From positions 78,206 through 142,205 of the forward strand of contig JAKSHZ010000003.1 in the NCBI GenBank assembly GCA_024399115.1: a stretch of 64,000 bases of DNA. Reading direction: 5' to 3'. Of the stretch, positions 13,205 to 20,996 are shown piece after piece. Origin of the DNA: Bacilli bacterium (GTDB taxonomy: Bacteria; Bacillota_I; Bacilli_A; RFN20; CAG-826). Under the pieces are notes generated by a model that was not told the origin of the DNA, searched no databases, and saw only the letters and a program-made list of their open reading frames with translations. Numbering within the stretch: position 1 is the first letter of the stretch; every line of letters starts with the position of its first letter. The position numbers and the translations under genes were made by a program.

Positions 13205-14230
13205 CTATTTATCTTCTTTTTCGTTAAACATCGCAATAGCTTTATGTACTTCATTTTGCAATGTTTCATAATCTGGCATTACAGTTGTGTATTTAGCGGC
13301 ATAGATATTATTTTCAATGCCTTTTATAGCCATTTTTGCCAAAGGAACTTCTTTATCAGCACACAGTATAATTCCGATAGGATCACTATCACCATCATCG
13401 TTAATCTCTTCTTTGTAATAATTGACATACATATTCATCTGACCAAAATTTTCAGGTTTTAATTTATTCATTTTGAGATCAATTAAAACATATGACTTTA
13501 AAATTTTGTTATAGAACACCATATCAACATAATAGTTCATTCCGGCGATTGAAATTCTTTGTTGAGAACCAACAAACATAAATCCTCTTCCAAGTTCAAG
13601 TAAAAAGTCTTCAATATGATCAATAATAGCCTTTTCTAAATCAGATTCTAAAAATGGTTTTTCAGGTACACCAACAAATTCCAAAACCATTGGATCTTTA
13701 ATAAAACTATCTGGAGTTTGATATGTAACACCATTGTTAGCTAATTCCAAAACTGTTTGTTTGTTTATATCACCTTTTGATAAAAGTAAGCGTGTATATA
13801 GTTGAGAATCTATTTGTCTTTCTAGTTCTCTAACACTCCAATTTGAGTTTTCACATTCATGTTCATAAAAACTTCTAGCATTCAAATCTGATACACCTAA
13901 AAGAAGCAAATAATGAGACCAGCTTAATTTTCCAGACACTGTTTGGAATTTTTGAAACTCTATATAAAAACGTCGCATCGAAAATAAATTAGATTTAGAA
14001 AACCCTTTGCCAAATTCTTTAGTTAATTCTTTAGAAAGGTTGACTAAAAGTTCACTTCCATAATCGGCTTTAGCGTTTCCTTTTTGTTCTTCTTCAACAA
14101 TTCTTTTTCCAATATTCCAGTAGGTTTGAACCATTATTGTATTAACGTTTCGAACTACCGATTTCTTGGATTCTTGGATAATTTTTTTAATGTCTTCTAT
14201 GAATAATGTTGTTTTTAATAAGTTTGCCAT
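13205..14230 (-). CDS. YhcG-type PD-(D/E)XK nuclease (DUF1016 family)
   Basis: 341 residues. The N-terminal domain (VVRNVNTIMVQTYWNIGKRIVEEEQ ... YGSELLVNLSKELTKEFGKG split here: YWNIGKRIVEEEQ and LSKELTKEFGKGFSKSNL) is the DUF1016 N-domain. The C-terminal domain has the nuclease core MNYYVDMVFYN, then YVLIDLKMNKLKPENFGQ, giving D-x(n)-D-x-K. Members are predicted DNA nucleases of defence islands and mobile elements. It is first in a tight three-gene operon, with TATAAT about 30 nt and GAGG 8 nt upstream. Confidence 0.83.
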   Translation of the reverse strand: MANLLKTTLFIEDIKKIIQESKKSVVRNVNTIMVQTYWNIGKRIVEEEQKGNAKADYGSELLVNLSKELTKEFGKGFSKSNLFSMRRFYIEFQKFQTVSGKLSWSHYLLLLGVSDLNARSFYEHECENSNWSVRELERQIDSQLYTRLLLSKGDINKQTVLELANNGVTYQTPDSFIKDPMVLEFVGVPEKPFLESDLEKAIIDHIEDFLLELGRGFMFVGSQQRISIAGMNYYVDMVFYNKILKSYVLIDLKMNKLKPENFGQMNMYVNYYKEEINDDGDSDPIGIILCADKEVPLAKMAIKGIENNIYAAKYTTVMPDYETLQNEVHKAIAMFNEKEDK

Positions 14231-14286
14231 ATAATAACCTCAACAATATTATATCACATTATACCGATAAAGACGACATATATTTA

Positions 14287-14320
14287 TAAATAAAAAGACA
14301 CTCTACTTTTATAGAATGTC
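14287..14320 (-). terminator. Terminator after tRNA-Trp
   Basis: Stem GACATTCTA / TAGAGTGTC on the minus strand (14320-14312 with 14305-14297), followed by TTTTTATTT. It separates the tRNA from the nuclease operon. Confidence 0.78.
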
Positions 14321-14333
14321 GACTTTATTTTTC

Positions 14334-14407
14334 TGGCAGGGGTGGTAGGAATTGAACCCACGTCAATGGTTTTGGAGACCACTGTACTACCATTGTACTA
14401 CACCCCT
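14334..14407 (-). tRNA. trnW: tRNA-Trp (CCA anticodon)
   Basis: 74 nt including an encoded CCA end. The acceptor stem AGGGGTG/CACCCCT, D-arm GTAC...GTAC, anticodon loop CTCCAAA (anticodon CCA) and T-loop TTCAATT are all present. It reads UGG only, in line with TGA being a stop here. Confidence 0.95.
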
Positions 14408-14462
14408 AAGTGCTCAATAATTATTGCACTATTTAAATTACATTTCAACAAAACCGTATTAT

Positions 14463-14918
14463 TTATAATGTTCGTTCGACTGATATGAGCTTATCATCTT
14501 TATATTTTAGAGTCATTTCAAAGTAAACATCTGTTTCTTCCATAACCTTCAAGAATGCCCTATCCCCTTCCCAAGATGGGAAATCTAAAATCTTATCTTT
14601 ATCAACCCAGACAAGTTCTCCTTCGTTACAGTCTTCAGTTAATTCACCATCAAAATCATCCGATGTAAATAAGTGCATGTATTCAGAGTAGTCATCGTTA
14701 ACAAAAGTTAGCTTTGCCCTATATTTAAAAGACTTAATATTTAGATTAGTTTCTTCTTTTACTTCTCTAATTAAAGCGGCTTCTTTAGTTTCGCCTTCTT
14801 CGATATGACCGCCAATTCCGATATATTTTCCTTGGTTCATATCGTTTTTCTTTTTATTTCTATAAATTAATAAATATTGATTATTTCTTTCTATGTAGAC
14901 TAAGACTGTTTCTTCCAT
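14463..14918 (-). CDS. NUDIX hydrolase (MutT-like)
   Basis: 151 residues. The Nudix box is complete: G37-x5-E43-x7-R51-E52-V-x-E55-E56-T-N-L. Family members hydrolyse nucleoside diphosphates linked to another moiety, for example 8-oxo-dGTP; the actual substrate cannot be read from sequence. It is monocistronic, upstream of tRNA-Trp on the same strand. A CCGTnAAATT/AATTTCACGG stem-loop lies at 14946-14969 in its upstream region. Confidence 0.88.
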   Translation of the reverse strand: MEETVLVYIERNNQYLLIYRNKKKNDMNQGKYIGIGGHIEEGETKEAALIREVKEETNLNIKSFKYRAKLTFVNDDYSEYMHLFTSDDFDGELTEDCNEGELVWVDKDKILDFPSWEGDRAFLKVMEETDVYFEMTLKYKDDKLISVERTL

Positions 14919-15021
14919 AATTGACGAAAATATTATGAACGAAACCCGTAAAATTTTCCAATTTCACGGCAAAATTGTTTATTTTTGAATAATTTTGGGC
15001 AAATTAGTAACTCAATGTTTA

Positions 15022-15154
15022 GTTCAAATTTTGTTATAAAACGAGAAAAATAAAACAATTTTGAACATCACTATATATCCTTATATTAATATAAATAAAA
15101 TTATTATATGTTGACATGTTCATTTTTAAGTATAAGATATAGTAATTGTGAACA
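15022..15154. promoter_or_regulatory. Promoter and GTTCA/TGAAC dyads before the Fe(III)/phosphonate-type transporter
   Basis: TTGACA (15111-15116), 16 nt, TAAGAT (15133-15138) form the promoter. TGTTCA (15117-15122) and TGAACA (15149-15154) bracket the -10 region. Farther upstream GTTCAAATTTTGTT (15022-15035) and AACAATTTTGAAC (15054-15066) form a second inverted pair. The shared GTTCA half-site suggests one regulator binding both. Confidence 0.5.
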
Positions 15155-15169
15155 CACGAGGTAGTAAAA

Positions 15170-16210
15170 ATGAACAAATCAATTAAGTTACTTCCATTAG
15201 CAGTATTAAGCGTTGGCGCTCTTACTGGATGTGGTAATAATAAGACTATTTATATCTTCACAGCTCATGAAGAGAATAGAATTCAACTTTATAATAAAGA
15301 ACTCAAAACACATTTCCCTGATTACAATATTCAAGTCGTTAGTAAAACTACTGGTGCTTTAATGAGTGAACTTCAAGCATCAGGTACAAATACTCAATGC
15401 GACATCTTTGTTGGTATAGAAATCACTAATGCTGAAATTCTTTTAAAGGGTAATGAAAATTTATTCGCTGATCTTTCTGATTACGACACTTCACACTACG
15501 TTGATGAAGTTCTTCAATATCAAAATGATACAGTCTTAGCTGACGGCTCAACTAGAAAAGGTCATAAAAAATATCACATTCAAGATAAAGAAGCGGGTTG
15601 CATTGTCTACTCAAAATCTTTATGTGGTGATAACGTCCCTACTTCATACAACGATTTACTCGATGCATCTTACAAAGGCAAAATCATTATGCCTAACCCA
15701 AAAAGTTCTGGTACAGGATACTATTTCTACAATGGATTAGTCAGCACTCTTGGTAAAAACTCAGCTATTTCTTATTTCAATAGCCTTAACGATAACGTTA
15801 AAGAATGGTCTTCATCAGGAAGCGGACCAGTCAAAGGCGTTGATAGAAAAGAAATCGCTGTTGGATTAGGTATGCACTTCCAAGCTGTTGAATACGCAAA
15901 CAAAAATAGCGATATCGGAATTACATATTTCTCTGAAGGTTCTCCATATACTCTTTACACTATGGGTATGATTAACGGAAAACAAAATAGACCAGAAGTA
16001 AAAGAAGTTTACGATTACTTCTTCTCTCATGTAAACTATTTAGATAATTCTGAAATTGTTCCTGAAACAATCTATAAACCAGAATTTGCTAAAACACCTA
16101 CTGTTGCTAACTGGAAATCTCCAAGTGACTATGGTGTTGATTACACAAGCATGAGAAATTTATTAGACCCTAACTTCAAGCAAGAATTATTAGACGCATG
16201 GAAAAACTAA
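15170..16210 (+). CDS. Fe(III)/2-aminoethylphosphonate-type ABC transporter substrate-binding lipoprotein
   Basis: 346 residues with a lipoprotein signal (GALTGC, Cys21), then a periplasmic-binding-protein type II fold: TIYIFTAHEENR, QCDIFVGIE, YKGKIIMPNPKSSGTGYYF and EIAVGLGMHF. The order and partner genes match the FbpA/FutA iron and PhnS phosphonate-binding cluster. Sequence alone does not separate iron from organophosphonate. It overlaps the ATPase gene by 13 nt. SD: GAGGT 8 nt upstream. Confidence 0.82.
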   Translation: MNKSIKLLPLAVLSVGALTGCGNNKTIYIFTAHEENRIQLYNKELKTHFPDYNIQVVSKTTGALMSELQASGTNTQCDIFVGIEITNAEILLKGNENLFADLSDYDTSHYVDEVLQYQNDTVLADGSTRKGHKKYHIQDKEAGCIVYSKSLCGDNVPTSYNDLLDASYKGKIIMPNPKSSGTGYYFYNGLVSTLGKNSAISYFNSLNDNVKEWSSSGSGPVKGVDRKEIAVGLGMHFQAVEYANKNSDIGITYFSEGSPYTLYTMGMINGKQNRPEVKEVYDYFFSHVNYLDNSEIVPETIYKPEFAKTPTVANWKSPSDYGVDYTSMRNLLDPNFKQELLDAWKN

Positions 16211-17010
16211 CACCAAAAATTAGCATTAGAAACTTAAATAAGAAATTTAACGGACAAGATGTTCTTTCCGATATTTCCTTTGACGTAAATGAAGGTGAAT
16301 TCATTTCAATTTTAGGTGCGTCTGGATGTGGAAAGACTACACTATTAAAAATCTTAATCGGTATTGAAAAAGCTGATTCTGGAGTTGTACTTAAAGACGA
16401 TCAAGACATCACAAATAAACTTCCTAGCGAAAGAGGAATGGGTATGGTTTTCCAAAACTATGCATTATTCCCAAATATGAATGTCTACGATAACGTCACT
16501 TACGCATTAAAATCTAAAAAAGAATACCTTCCATCATTAGATGGCAGTGAAGGTAAAGTCTTAAGAAAATATACTAAGCAAGAAATCGATGAGATTGCTG
16601 AAAACGTTATTTTCATTGTTGGCCTTACTGATTTTAAGAAAAAGAAACCAACAAAAATGAGTGGCGGTCAACAACAAAGAGTCGCGATTGCTCGCACTCT
16701 TGCTCTTAACCCAGACATTATTCTTTTTGATGAACCTATGGCAGCACTTGATGCTGAAATTCGTATGGCTTTAAGACAAGAAATTAAAGCTCTTCAAAAG
16801 AATTTAAATAAAACGATTATTTTTGTCACTCACGATCAAGAAGAAGCTTTCTCAATGAGCGACAGAATTATCGTAATGAACGAAGGAAACATCGCTCAGT
16901 TCGATACACCTAGCAATATCTACAATCACCCTGCAAATGGGTTTGTCAAAAATTTCGTTGTCTCACATTTAGATGCGAAAATGAAAGCCATTCAAGAAAG
17001 CATTAAATAA
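16198..17010 (+). CDS. ABC transporter ATPase (FbpC/PotA/PhnT type)
   Basis: 270 residues. Walker A GASGCGKTT (40-48), Q-loop VFQNYALFPN, signature MSGGQQQR, Walker B ILFDEPMAALD and H-loop FVTHDQEE are all intact. A ~25-residue insert (SKKEYLPSLDGSEGK...) lies between Q-loop and signature. There is no C-terminal TOBE domain, so it is shorter than FbpC or PotA. It powers the adjoining permease and starts inside the lipoprotein gene. Confidence 0.9.
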   Translation: MEKLTPKISIRNLNKKFNGQDVLSDISFDVNEGEFISILGASGCGKTTLLKILIGIEKADSGVVLKDDQDITNKLPSERGMGMVFQNYALFPNMNVYDNVTYALKSKKEYLPSLDGSEGKVLRKYTKQEIDEIAENVIFIVGLTDFKKKKPTKMSGGQQQRVAIARTLALNPDIILFDEPMAALDAEIRMALRQEIKALQKNLNKTIIFVTHDQEEAFSMSDRIIVMNEGNIAQFDTPSNIYNHPANGFVKNFVVSHLDAKMKAIQESIK

Positions 17011-17011
17011 T

Positions 17012-18652
17012 ATGGAGCAAACAAAGAAAAAGGTACTTACTCCATCTATTCTTTTACAAGGAGGATTGATTCTAATCCTCTTTGTCTTTTTAATTGTTCC
17101 TTTGTTAATTATTCTTTTTAAAATTGATTTTGTAGGTTTAAAAAGTATCTTCTCTAATGAAGTTTTTTATAAATCGATTAAAAACTCTATTATTTATACT
17201 TTTATTTCCACAACTATCGTGGTTATTTTGTCTACAATATGTGCATATTTCTTATCTCGATTAAGAATTAAAGGGAAAAAGTTTTTGTTATTATTCTTAA
17301 TTCTTCCTATGCTAATTCCTACTATTTCAATAGGATTAGGAATAAGAACTTTATTTGGTGTAAATGGTTTCTTAGATCAATTCCTACATATCAAAGTTGA
17401 TGGACTTGGATTCATGGACTTAATTATTGGTTCAGTTGTTTTTGCTTTCCCAGTTTCATTTCTTCTCATTTATGACGCTCTTCTTTATGAAGATAGAAGC
17501 GTTTATGATGCTGCAAATACACTTGGATTAACTAGAACAAAATCATTCTTTGGTGTTACACTTCCATACTTAAAAACAACACTCATCTCAGCATTCTTTG
17601 CTACATTTACATTAATTTTCTCTGATTACGGCCTTCCAATGGAAGTTGCTGGAAAAGTAAAAACAATTCCGATGTTTTTGTATGAGCAAGCACAAGGCCT
17701 TAATGCCTCCAATTATGGAAAAGCAGCGGTAATATCATTTGCTTTATTAATTCCTGCTGTTATAGCTTTTGTATTTGATGTACTAACGAAAGAGAGTGCA
17801 AGTGGCGTTTCAAACAAAGAACACTTAAAACCAACAAAATTATTTAACATCGTTGGTATTGCAACAATCGTTTTAGTGGGAATTTTTCTTTCTCTTCCAC
17901 TTATCTCATTTGTCACAATCTCATTTGTAACAAGTTTTCCTAACAACATGACTTTTTCGTTTGAAAATTACAAAAAAGCATTCTCACCATACAGCAGTGT
18001 CAACATTACTGCCTTCTTAACCAACTCGTTAATAATCTCTTTGCTATCTGGGTTAGTTGGAACTGTTGTTGCCTATATATGCGGATACGCCACATCTAGA
18101 ACAGAAGGGAAATTAAAGAAAGTATTGCACTTAATTTCTATTTCTTCTCTAGCTATTCCTGGCCTCGTCTTAGGACTTGGATATGTGTTCCTTTTTGCTA
18201 ACACAACTGGATGGTTCGCTGGAACAATTACTATCTTAGTTGTTGTTAACATCATCCACTATTTCTCTTCGCCATATTTAATGGCTAAAAACGCTTTCGA
18301 AAAGATCGATAGAAACTATGAAACAGTCGCAGAAACATTAGGAATTAGTCGCGCTTCTATGTTCTTTAAAGTCATGATTCCTAATACTACTGGAACTATT
18401 CTACAGATGTTTTCATACATCTTTATTAACAGCATGATTACTATTTCAGCAGTCAGCTTCTTAAGTACTTATGCAACCCAACCTTTAGCCGTATCTATCA
18501 CTACATACGAGAATCAAGGAATATGGGAGATGGAAGCAGTCATCTCTACTTTGATTCTTTTAATCAACGTAGTAATGAAAGTTGTATTTGATTCATTGAG
18601 CAGTTCGTTTAGTAAAATCAACGCTAAAGTTAATGCTTTAATTAAGCGATAA
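17012..18652 (+). CDS. Fused two-domain ABC transporter permease (FbpB/PhnV type)
   Basis: 546 residues with about twelve transmembrane segments in two similar halves. Each half has an EAA docking loop: YDAANTLGLTRTKSFFGVTL near residue 170 and YETVAETLGISRASMFFKVM near residue 430. Such fused permeases are typical of FbpB/FutB iron and 2-aminoethylphosphonate importers. The start lies 1 nt after the ATPase stop. Confidence 0.9.
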   Translation: MEQTKKKVLTPSILLQGGLILILFVFLIVPLLIILFKIDFVGLKSIFSNEVFYKSIKNSIIYTFISTTIVVILSTICAYFLSRLRIKGKKFLLLFLILPMLIPTISIGLGIRTLFGVNGFLDQFLHIKVDGLGFMDLIIGSVVFAFPVSFLLIYDALLYEDRSVYDAANTLGLTRTKSFFGVTLPYLKTTLISAFFATFTLIFSDYGLPMEVAGKVKTIPMFLYEQAQGLNASNYGKAAVISFALLIPAVIAFVFDVLTKESASGVSNKEHLKPTKLFNIVGIATIVLVGIFLSLPLISFVTISFVTSFPNNMTFSFENYKKAFSPYSSVNITAFLTNSLIISLLSGLVGTVVAYICGYATSRTEGKLKKVLHLISISSLAIPGLVLGLGYVFLFANTTGWFAGTITILVVVNIIHYFSSPYLMAKNAFEKIDRNYETVAETLGISRASMFFKVMIPNTTGTILQMFSYIFINSMITISAVSFLSTYATQPLAVSITTYENQGIWEMEAVISTLILLINVVMKVVFDSLSSSFSKINAKVNALIKR

Positions 18653-18670
18653 ATAAGACAAAATCTCAAA

Positions 18671-18712
18671 AATAAAAGCCTTATCGAATCAGACCGATAA
18701 GGCGTATTTTTT
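18671..18712 (+). terminator. Bidirectional terminator between permease and xylanase genes
   Basis: GCCTTATCG-aatcagac-CGATAAGGC (18678-18686 with 18695-18703) is followed by TATTTTTTA on the plus strand and by an A-rich tract on the other side. Confidence 0.85.
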
Positions 18713-20408
18713 ATTCTTCTATTTGAACTATATCTTGAATTGCTTCTAAGACACCATAATAAGCTGGTTTCTTCTTAAATGTTCTGTCGAACAATAATGG
18801 GTTTTGATTTGACTTCCATGAAGCGTCATCATTAATTCCCCAAACGACATATGCTGTAACGTTTGTTTCTCCAGCAATATTTGCTTCAAGAATCTTCTTT
18901 GTTAAGTTCTTATATGCTGTCTTTTGTTGTTCTAAGTTTTGATCAGAAGTTCCGTTTACTGTGATATCTAATTCAGTAATTTGACATTCGAGACCTTTAG
19001 CTTGAATCATTCTTGCGTCAGTCATGATGTTTTCTAAGTTTGCATTTGAATCGATATGGCCTTGGATACCAACGCCATCAATCAATTCTTCTTCAATAGC
19101 TTTCTTTAAAAGAGTATCTAAAGCGTATTTACAGTGATTTGTGTTGTAGTCGAATGAGAAGTCGTTATAGAAGAGTTTTTGATCTTCTGCTTTATATTGG
19201 CTAGCATATTTAAATGCGTAGTAGACGAAATCTTCTCCAACTGTGTTATACCAGTTGTTATTATTTGTTCTGAGTCCACCATTTTCGATAGCTTCATTAG
19301 ATACGTCAACCGCGTAAACTAATCCAGGCCATCTTTCATTAATTGTGTCTAATGTTGTTCCAATGAAGTTTTCCATTCTTTGTAACATTAATTCTCTACT
19401 AGCTTTTGGACCATTTTGTGTGTAGTTAGTTGTAAAGAACCATCCAGGTGTTTGAGAATACCAAACAAATGTGTGATGTCTTACTCCGATATGGTTAGCT
19501 TCACACCAGTTGTATAGCTTTTCAAATGGAGTTGTTTTAATAACAACTGCAGCAGGATCGTTTTGAGCAGCTTCTTGACATTTTGTTTGGTCTAAGATTT
19601 GCTCTGGTTTACCTTCATTTTCTGCGGTTAATGAATTGAAGTTTTCTTTGGCGATTTTTCTAATAGTTGTGTTTTTTAACATGTTATTAGACATACATGC
19701 GCCTACTTTAAAATAATCTTCGTAAGTTTTATATAAGCTCTCATCGTTTGATACATACCCAGTTGAAACTGTTTCTTCACCTAATGTGATATCAATATCG
19801 TCGATATAGAATTTAGCAGGCAAAGAAGCATCAACTACTTCATAATTAAGTCTAATGCCTCCTAATGTATCAAGAGTGTCATAAGAGATTACCGTTCTAA
19901 TCCATTCTTCATTTTTGTCTTCTGATGACACTACATCTCCATTAATAACATCTCTTCCAGATCCTTTTGCGGATAATTGGAGAGAAGCGATGTTCGAATC
20001 AGATGGCAAATAGAAATATAAAGAGATGATATCGCCGTTTTTTGCATCGTCCTCAGTAAAATATGGGTTCTCTAAGAAATCAGTGCCTAAAACGCCTTTT
20101 TTGTTACTTCCTGCGTTAAGTGTGTAATATAGGGAAACTTTGTCTTCTCTACCAAAGGTAGTTTCCACTTCTACTGAGCCTGTACCTTCGCTTGAGTTAG
20201 AAGAAATTCCTAATGGAGCTTCACTAAACTTTTTAGTGTTTGTCCAATGTTTAACAGAGTCTCCGATTTCAATTGGGCCTTGTTCTTCATCTTCGTCATC
20301 ATTAATTCCTGGATTTGGTTTTGGCTTATTAGCGTTTTCTCCACAACCGACCAAAGAAAAAGCGGTTAACAAAGGTAAAAGACCTGTAATTATTTTGCGT
20401 CTATTCAT
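18711..20408 (-). CDS. GH10 endo-1,4-beta-xylanase lipoprotein with N-terminal carbohydrate-binding-like domain
   Basis: 565 residues. A lipoprotein signal (FSLVGC) is followed by an acidic linker, then a ~170-residue beta-rich CBM-like region ending KFYIDDIDITLGE. The GH10 barrel starts near residue 225 and has the acid/base Glu in VDVSNEAIE (~372) and the nucleophile Glu in QITELDI (~478). RHHTFVWYSQTPGW and VWGINDDASW are typical GH10 segments. It would cut xylan outside the cell while tethered to the membrane. No other xylan gene is in the window. Confidence 0.92.
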   Translation of the reverse strand: MNRRKIITGLLPLLTAFSLVGCGENANKPKPNPGINDDEDEEQGPIEIGDSVKHWTNTKKFSEAPLGISSNSSEGTGSVEVETTFGREDKVSLYYTLNAGSNKKGVLGTDFLENPYFTEDDAKNGDIISLYFYLPSDSNIASLQLSAKGSGRDVINGDVVSSEDKNEEWIRTVISYDTLDTLGGIRLNYEVVDASLPAKFYIDDIDITLGEETVSTGYVSNDESLYKTYEDYFKVGACMSNNMLKNTTIRKIAKENFNSLTAENEGKPEQILDQTKCQEAAQNDPAAVVIKTTPFEKLYNWCEANHIGVRHHTFVWYSQTPGWFFTTNYTQNGPKASRELMLQRMENFIGTTLDTINERWPGLVYAVDVSNEAIENGGLRTNNNNWYNTVGEDFVYYAFKYASQYKAEDQKLFYNDFSFDYNTNHCKYALDTLLKKAIEEELIDGVGIQGHIDSNANLENIMTDARMIQAKGLECQITELDITVNGTSDQNLEQQKTAYKNLTKKILEANIAGETNVTAYVVWGINDDASWKSNQNPLLFDRTFKKKPAYYGVLEAIQDIVQIEE

Positions 20409-20429
20409 ATATAAAACCTCTATGACTTT

Positions 20430-20457
20430 ATTTTATTAAGTCATTTTCAAATTGCAA
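20430..20457 (-). promoter_or_regulatory. Xylanase promoter with overlapping dyad
   Basis: Minus-strand TTGCAA (20457-20452), 16 nt, TAAAAT (20435-20430). A TGACTT...AAGTCA dyad spans the -10 box, a possible operator. Confidence 0.5.
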
Positions 20458-20487
20458 CAATTAATAGATTAATAGACTGATTTATTT

Positions 20488-20553
20488 CTATAATTGTTTC
20501 TTTCCGTCAATTACTTCTCTGATTTCTTTTTCGTTTAAATATAACGTTGTAGA
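20488..20553 (-). pseudogene. Remnant of a paralogue of the 254-residue nuclease-like gene
   Basis: In one frame this reads TLYLNEKEIREVIDGKKQL followed by TAG. That matches the last residues of the protein encoded at 38966-39730 (MFYLSEKEVRDVIDGSKRL then stop). Upstream in the same frame there are stops, so only the last ~21 codons survive. It lies between the xylanase promoter and the peptide-gene operators, within a 370-nt stretch that has no other gene. Confidence 0.65.
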
Positions 20554-20590
20554 TATGTTTTATTTAAATTAGGTCATTCATATTTTACTA

Positions 20591-20665
20591 TGCGTTTGCA
20601 CAACATATACATTTAATAATTATGTTTTTGTGCATTTGCTTTATTTTATTTGTGCGTTTGCATAA
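20591..20665. promoter_or_regulatory. Three LacI-type operator motifs upstream of the 41-residue peptide gene
   Basis: TGCGTTTGCACAA (20591-20603), TTGTGCATTTGC (20628-20639) and TTGTGCGTTTGCATAA (20650-20665). The TGC/GCA core and TTGTGC half-site recur at the fructan-locus LacI gene (36177-36187 and 36211-36220). They lie just upstream of the predicted -35 box. Confidence 0.6.
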
Positions 20666-20691
20666 AAATACTGTTTTTAACAAAATTCATT

Positions 20692-20719
20692 TTTATTAGA
20701 AAAAATATATGTGTATAGT
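20692..20719 (+). promoter_or_regulatory. Promoter of the 41-residue peptide gene
   Basis: TTTATT and TATAGT (20714-20719) with 16-nt spacing. The transcript would start with an AAGGC-aagaaaa-GCCTT stem in its 5' leader. Confidence 0.45.
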
Positions 20720-20778
20720 ATGTGTGCAAGGCAAGAAAAGCCTTAAAGAAAACAATTAAAAACGTAGGAGGATACATT

Positions 20779-20904
20779 ATGTACGACTTTGAAGAATTAG
20801 ATAGAATGGAAATGAACGAAAGCAAAAAACCAGTTGCTAAAAAATTAGGCTTCTTTGCTAAATTAGCATACTGTTGGATCAACATTGCATCTATCATTCG
20901 TTAA
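20779..20904 (+). CDS. 41-residue peptide of unknown function
   Basis: The ATG at 20779 is chosen because GGAGG lies 8 nt upstream; an upstream in-frame ATG lacks a site. The N-terminal half is acidic (MYDFEELDRMEMNESKK). The C-terminal half is basic then hydrophobic (KKLGFFAKLAYCWINIASII). This resembles a leader plus membrane-active or signalling peptide, but no double-glycine cleavage site is seen. It stands alone between xylanase and the fructan operon, with its own promoter, three LacI-like operators and a strong terminator, which argues that it is real and regulated. Confidence 0.65.
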   Translation: MYDFEELDRMEMNESKKPVAKKLGFFAKLAYCWINIASIIR

Positions 20905-20940
20905 TAACAGACCAGAAAATATCCATAATTTATTACCAAA

Positions 20941-20988
20941 CAAAAATGACGGATCTTAATCCAATTGGGTTAAATCCGTCATTTTTAA
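20941..20988. terminator. Strong bidirectional terminator between peptide gene and fructan operon
   Basis: AAAAATGACGGAT pairs with ATCCGTCATTTTT, and an inner TAAtCC/GGgTTA extends the stem. It would serve both the peptide gene (plus) and the ATPase gene (minus). Confidence 0.88.
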
Positions 20989-20996
20989 ATATTTAG

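Noticed and set aside
20591..20665. Catabolite (cre) sites for CcpA
   Set aside because: The motifs lack the central CG symmetry of cre and share TTGTGC with the locus LacI gene instead.
20722..20778. Upstream ATG for the 41-residue peptide
   Set aside because: It lies just after the -10 box with no Shine-Dalgarno, while the ATG at 20779 has GGAGG at ideal distance.
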